Assembly (NCBI GenBank): GCA_003156695.1 | Contig: PMHN01000332.1 | Span: 1 to 7,890, forward strand | Origin: Gammaproteobacteria bacterium | GTDB lineage: Bacteria > Pseudomonadota > Gammaproteobacteria > Steroidobacterales > Steroidobacteraceae | Direction of reading: 5' to 3' | DNA length: 7,890 nt | In this document: one piece after another, positions 6,716 through 7,890 of the stretch | How positions within the stretch are numbered: the stretch's first letter is position 1 | Layout of the letters: each line of letters begins with the position of its first letter | Position numbers and translations under genes: made by a program | The notes under the pieces: generated by a model | The model's input: only the letters and a program-made list of their open reading frames with translations | Databases searched by the model: none | Told to the model about the DNA's origin: nothing

Positions 6716-7890
6716 TGAGCGAGCAGCTGCACCGCCGCCTGGTACAACCGTGAGCGCACCGCGAGACGCTCGCTCGCACTGGTCACGTAACGCACCACGA
6801 TCTCCACACCGCCACCAGTCGGGCGCACGGCGACGACCGGGTCCGCCGAGACGCTGGCGTCGCGCTGGCCTTTGGAGGCGCGCCGCCATTCCGCCTGGGC
6901 CTGGCTGGTGCTGTCGGCGGTGGCCGCCACGGCTTCCTTCTCGATGGCAGCCGCGATCGCGTGCGCGTCCTTACCGTATGGCACCGCCACCGAAATCTCA
7001 TCCCACAGCCACTGCCCGGTTGTCGAAAAGTTGAAGTAGTGCCCTTCGATGGCGAAGCTGTTGGTGAAGGTTACGTGCCGGCCCGTGGGATGGCCGGCGT
7101 CGGTCCAGTTGCCCGTCTCCAGCAGCACGGTGTGGAACATGCCGAGCTGGATCACCTCGCCGCTCACCCCGTTGATCTCAACCCAGTCGCCCAGGCGCAC
7201 GCCGTTCTTGCCCATGAGCACGAACCAGCCGAGGAAGGCGACGATGAAGTCCTTCAGAGCCACCGTCAGGCCCGCACCGGCGAGGCCCAGCATGGTACCG
7301 AGCTGCGCCGGCACCCCTACCAGCACCAGCAGAATCATGACCACGCCGACGATCTGCAGCGCGACACCGATGACGCTGCGCAGGGAACCGAGCTGACGCC
7401 GGTCAATAGGCGCGCGCCCCAGCAGGCGTTCGAGCCAGCGATCTGCGAACAGCAACAGCAGCAGGGCGCCGAGCACCAGGGCGATGCCCGCAAGGCAGGC
7501 GTGGAGAATAGTGCGCTCCTGCGCCGCGACCACGTCGTCCCATTGCTGATAGATGCTGGCGAGGCGCTGCCGGGCGCTGATGCGCTGGTCGCGCAGCGTC
7601 AGCCGGTGCTGTTCGGCCGCGACCTGCCGCGTGAGCGTGAGAAGACCGGCAGAAGCACCCGTGCCGCTGGCGCCGGGTCGGCTCGCCTCAGCGGGATGTT
7701 GCGCGGACTGACTCGCCGCCGGCTGCGCCAGCGCCGCCTTGCTCGCTACCAGTTCGGTGGCGATCTGTTTGCGCTCCGTCGCGAGCTGCGCCGCGCTTTC
7801 ACGCACCTGGCGCTGCGCCGCGGCGAGCACATGCGCATGACCGCGTTCGCCGCCCGCGCGCCGGTCAGTTGGCAGCCGTTCTTCGAGAAC
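6712..7890 (-). CDS. MscS-family mechanosensitive ion channel with N-terminal extension (5' end beyond window)
   Basis: Inner-membrane pressure-gated channel that releases solutes on hypo-osmotic shock (family role). The visible 392 residues run open to the right edge; a GTG at 7830 is a possible start, but the frame and coiled-coil character continue beyond it, so I treat the gene as 5'-partial. Counting from that GTG: an Ala/Gln/Glu/Arg-rich coiled coil (1-35), a Pro/Ala/Ser/Gly linker (36-62), a second helical stretch (63-108), TM (about 110-129), TM (about 151-173), then the pore helix GLAGAGLTVALKDFIVAFLGW (about 182-202). The beta domain follows, with VRLGDWVEINGVSGEVIQLG (211-230) and TNSFAIEGHYFNFS (256-269), and then the alpha/beta cytoplasmic domain to the stop. 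The pre-membrane extension places it among larger MscS relatives, not the minimal 286-residue MscS. It overlaps the dioxygenase gene by 4 bp. Confidence 0.9.
   Translation of the reverse strand, partial: VLEERLPTDRRAGGERGHAHVLAAAQRQVRESAAQLATERKQIATELVASKAALAQPAASQSAQHPAEASRPGASGTGASAGLLTLTRQVAAEQHRLTLRDQRISARQRLASIYQQWDDVVAAQERTILHACLAGIALVLGALLLLLFADRWLERLLGRAPIDRRQLGSLRSVIGVALQIVGVVMILLVLVGVPAQLGTMLGLAGAGLTVALKDFIVAFLGWFVLMGKNGVRLGDWVEINGVSGEVIQLGMFHTVLLETGNWTDAGHPTGRHVTFTNSFAIEGHYFNFSTTGQWLWDEISVAVPYGKDAHAIAAAIEKEAVAATADSTSQAQAEWRRASKGQRDASVSADPVVAVRPTGGGVEIVVRYVTSASERLAVRSRLYQAAVQLLAQ

Noticed and set aside
6716..6889. 58-codon N-terminal extension of the dioxygenase
   Set aside because: It overlaps the channel coding sequence and is Arg-rich without family similarity; the ATG at 6715 gives an ATGA overlap and a YgiD-like start.

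Overview
The window is GC-rich (well over 60% by eye) with strong G/C preference at third codon positions. Every gene I can support lies on the minus strand. The protein families (MdtABC-type RND efflux, YgiD-type extradiol dioxygenase, MscS channel with an N-terminal extension) point to a high-GC Gram-negative proteobacterium. A gamma- or betaproteobacterium is most likely, but nothing here fixes the genus.

In transcription order (right to left): a 5'-truncated MscS-family mechanosensitive channel gene (7890 to 6712) runs off the right edge. It overlaps by 4 bp (ATGA) a complete YgiD-like LigB-superfamily dioxygenase gene (6715 to 5936). Next is a 212-bp gap that holds the only AT-rich patch in the window, with a perfect 6+6 inverted repeat, a weak -10-like hexamer and possible leader hairpins. 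Then comes an efflux operon: a membrane-fusion protein, mdtA-like (5723 to 4431); an RND pump subunit, mdtB-like (4417 to 1307); and a second RND subunit, mdtC-like (1310 to the left edge, 3' end missing). The mdtA-mdtB gap is 13 bp, and mdtB-mdtC overlap by 4 bp (ATGA).

MdtA, MdtB and MdtC should assemble into one inner-membrane/periplasmic efflux machine: a heteromeric MdtB/MdtC proton-driven transporter joined by MdtA to an outer-membrane channel of the TolC type. No outer-membrane factor and no two-component regulator (BaeSR in Escherichia coli) is visible here; either could lie beyond the left edge. The channel and dioxygenase form a separate tight pair whose joint role is unknown. No terminator is visible between this pair and mdtA, so read-through is possible.

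I found no phage, IS, CRISPR, tRNA or rRNA signals. The many long plus-strand open frames are antisense shadows of the minus-strand genes. The window is mostly ordinary. The parts most worth a second look are the inverted repeat upstream of mdtA and the overlapping channel-dioxygenase pair.
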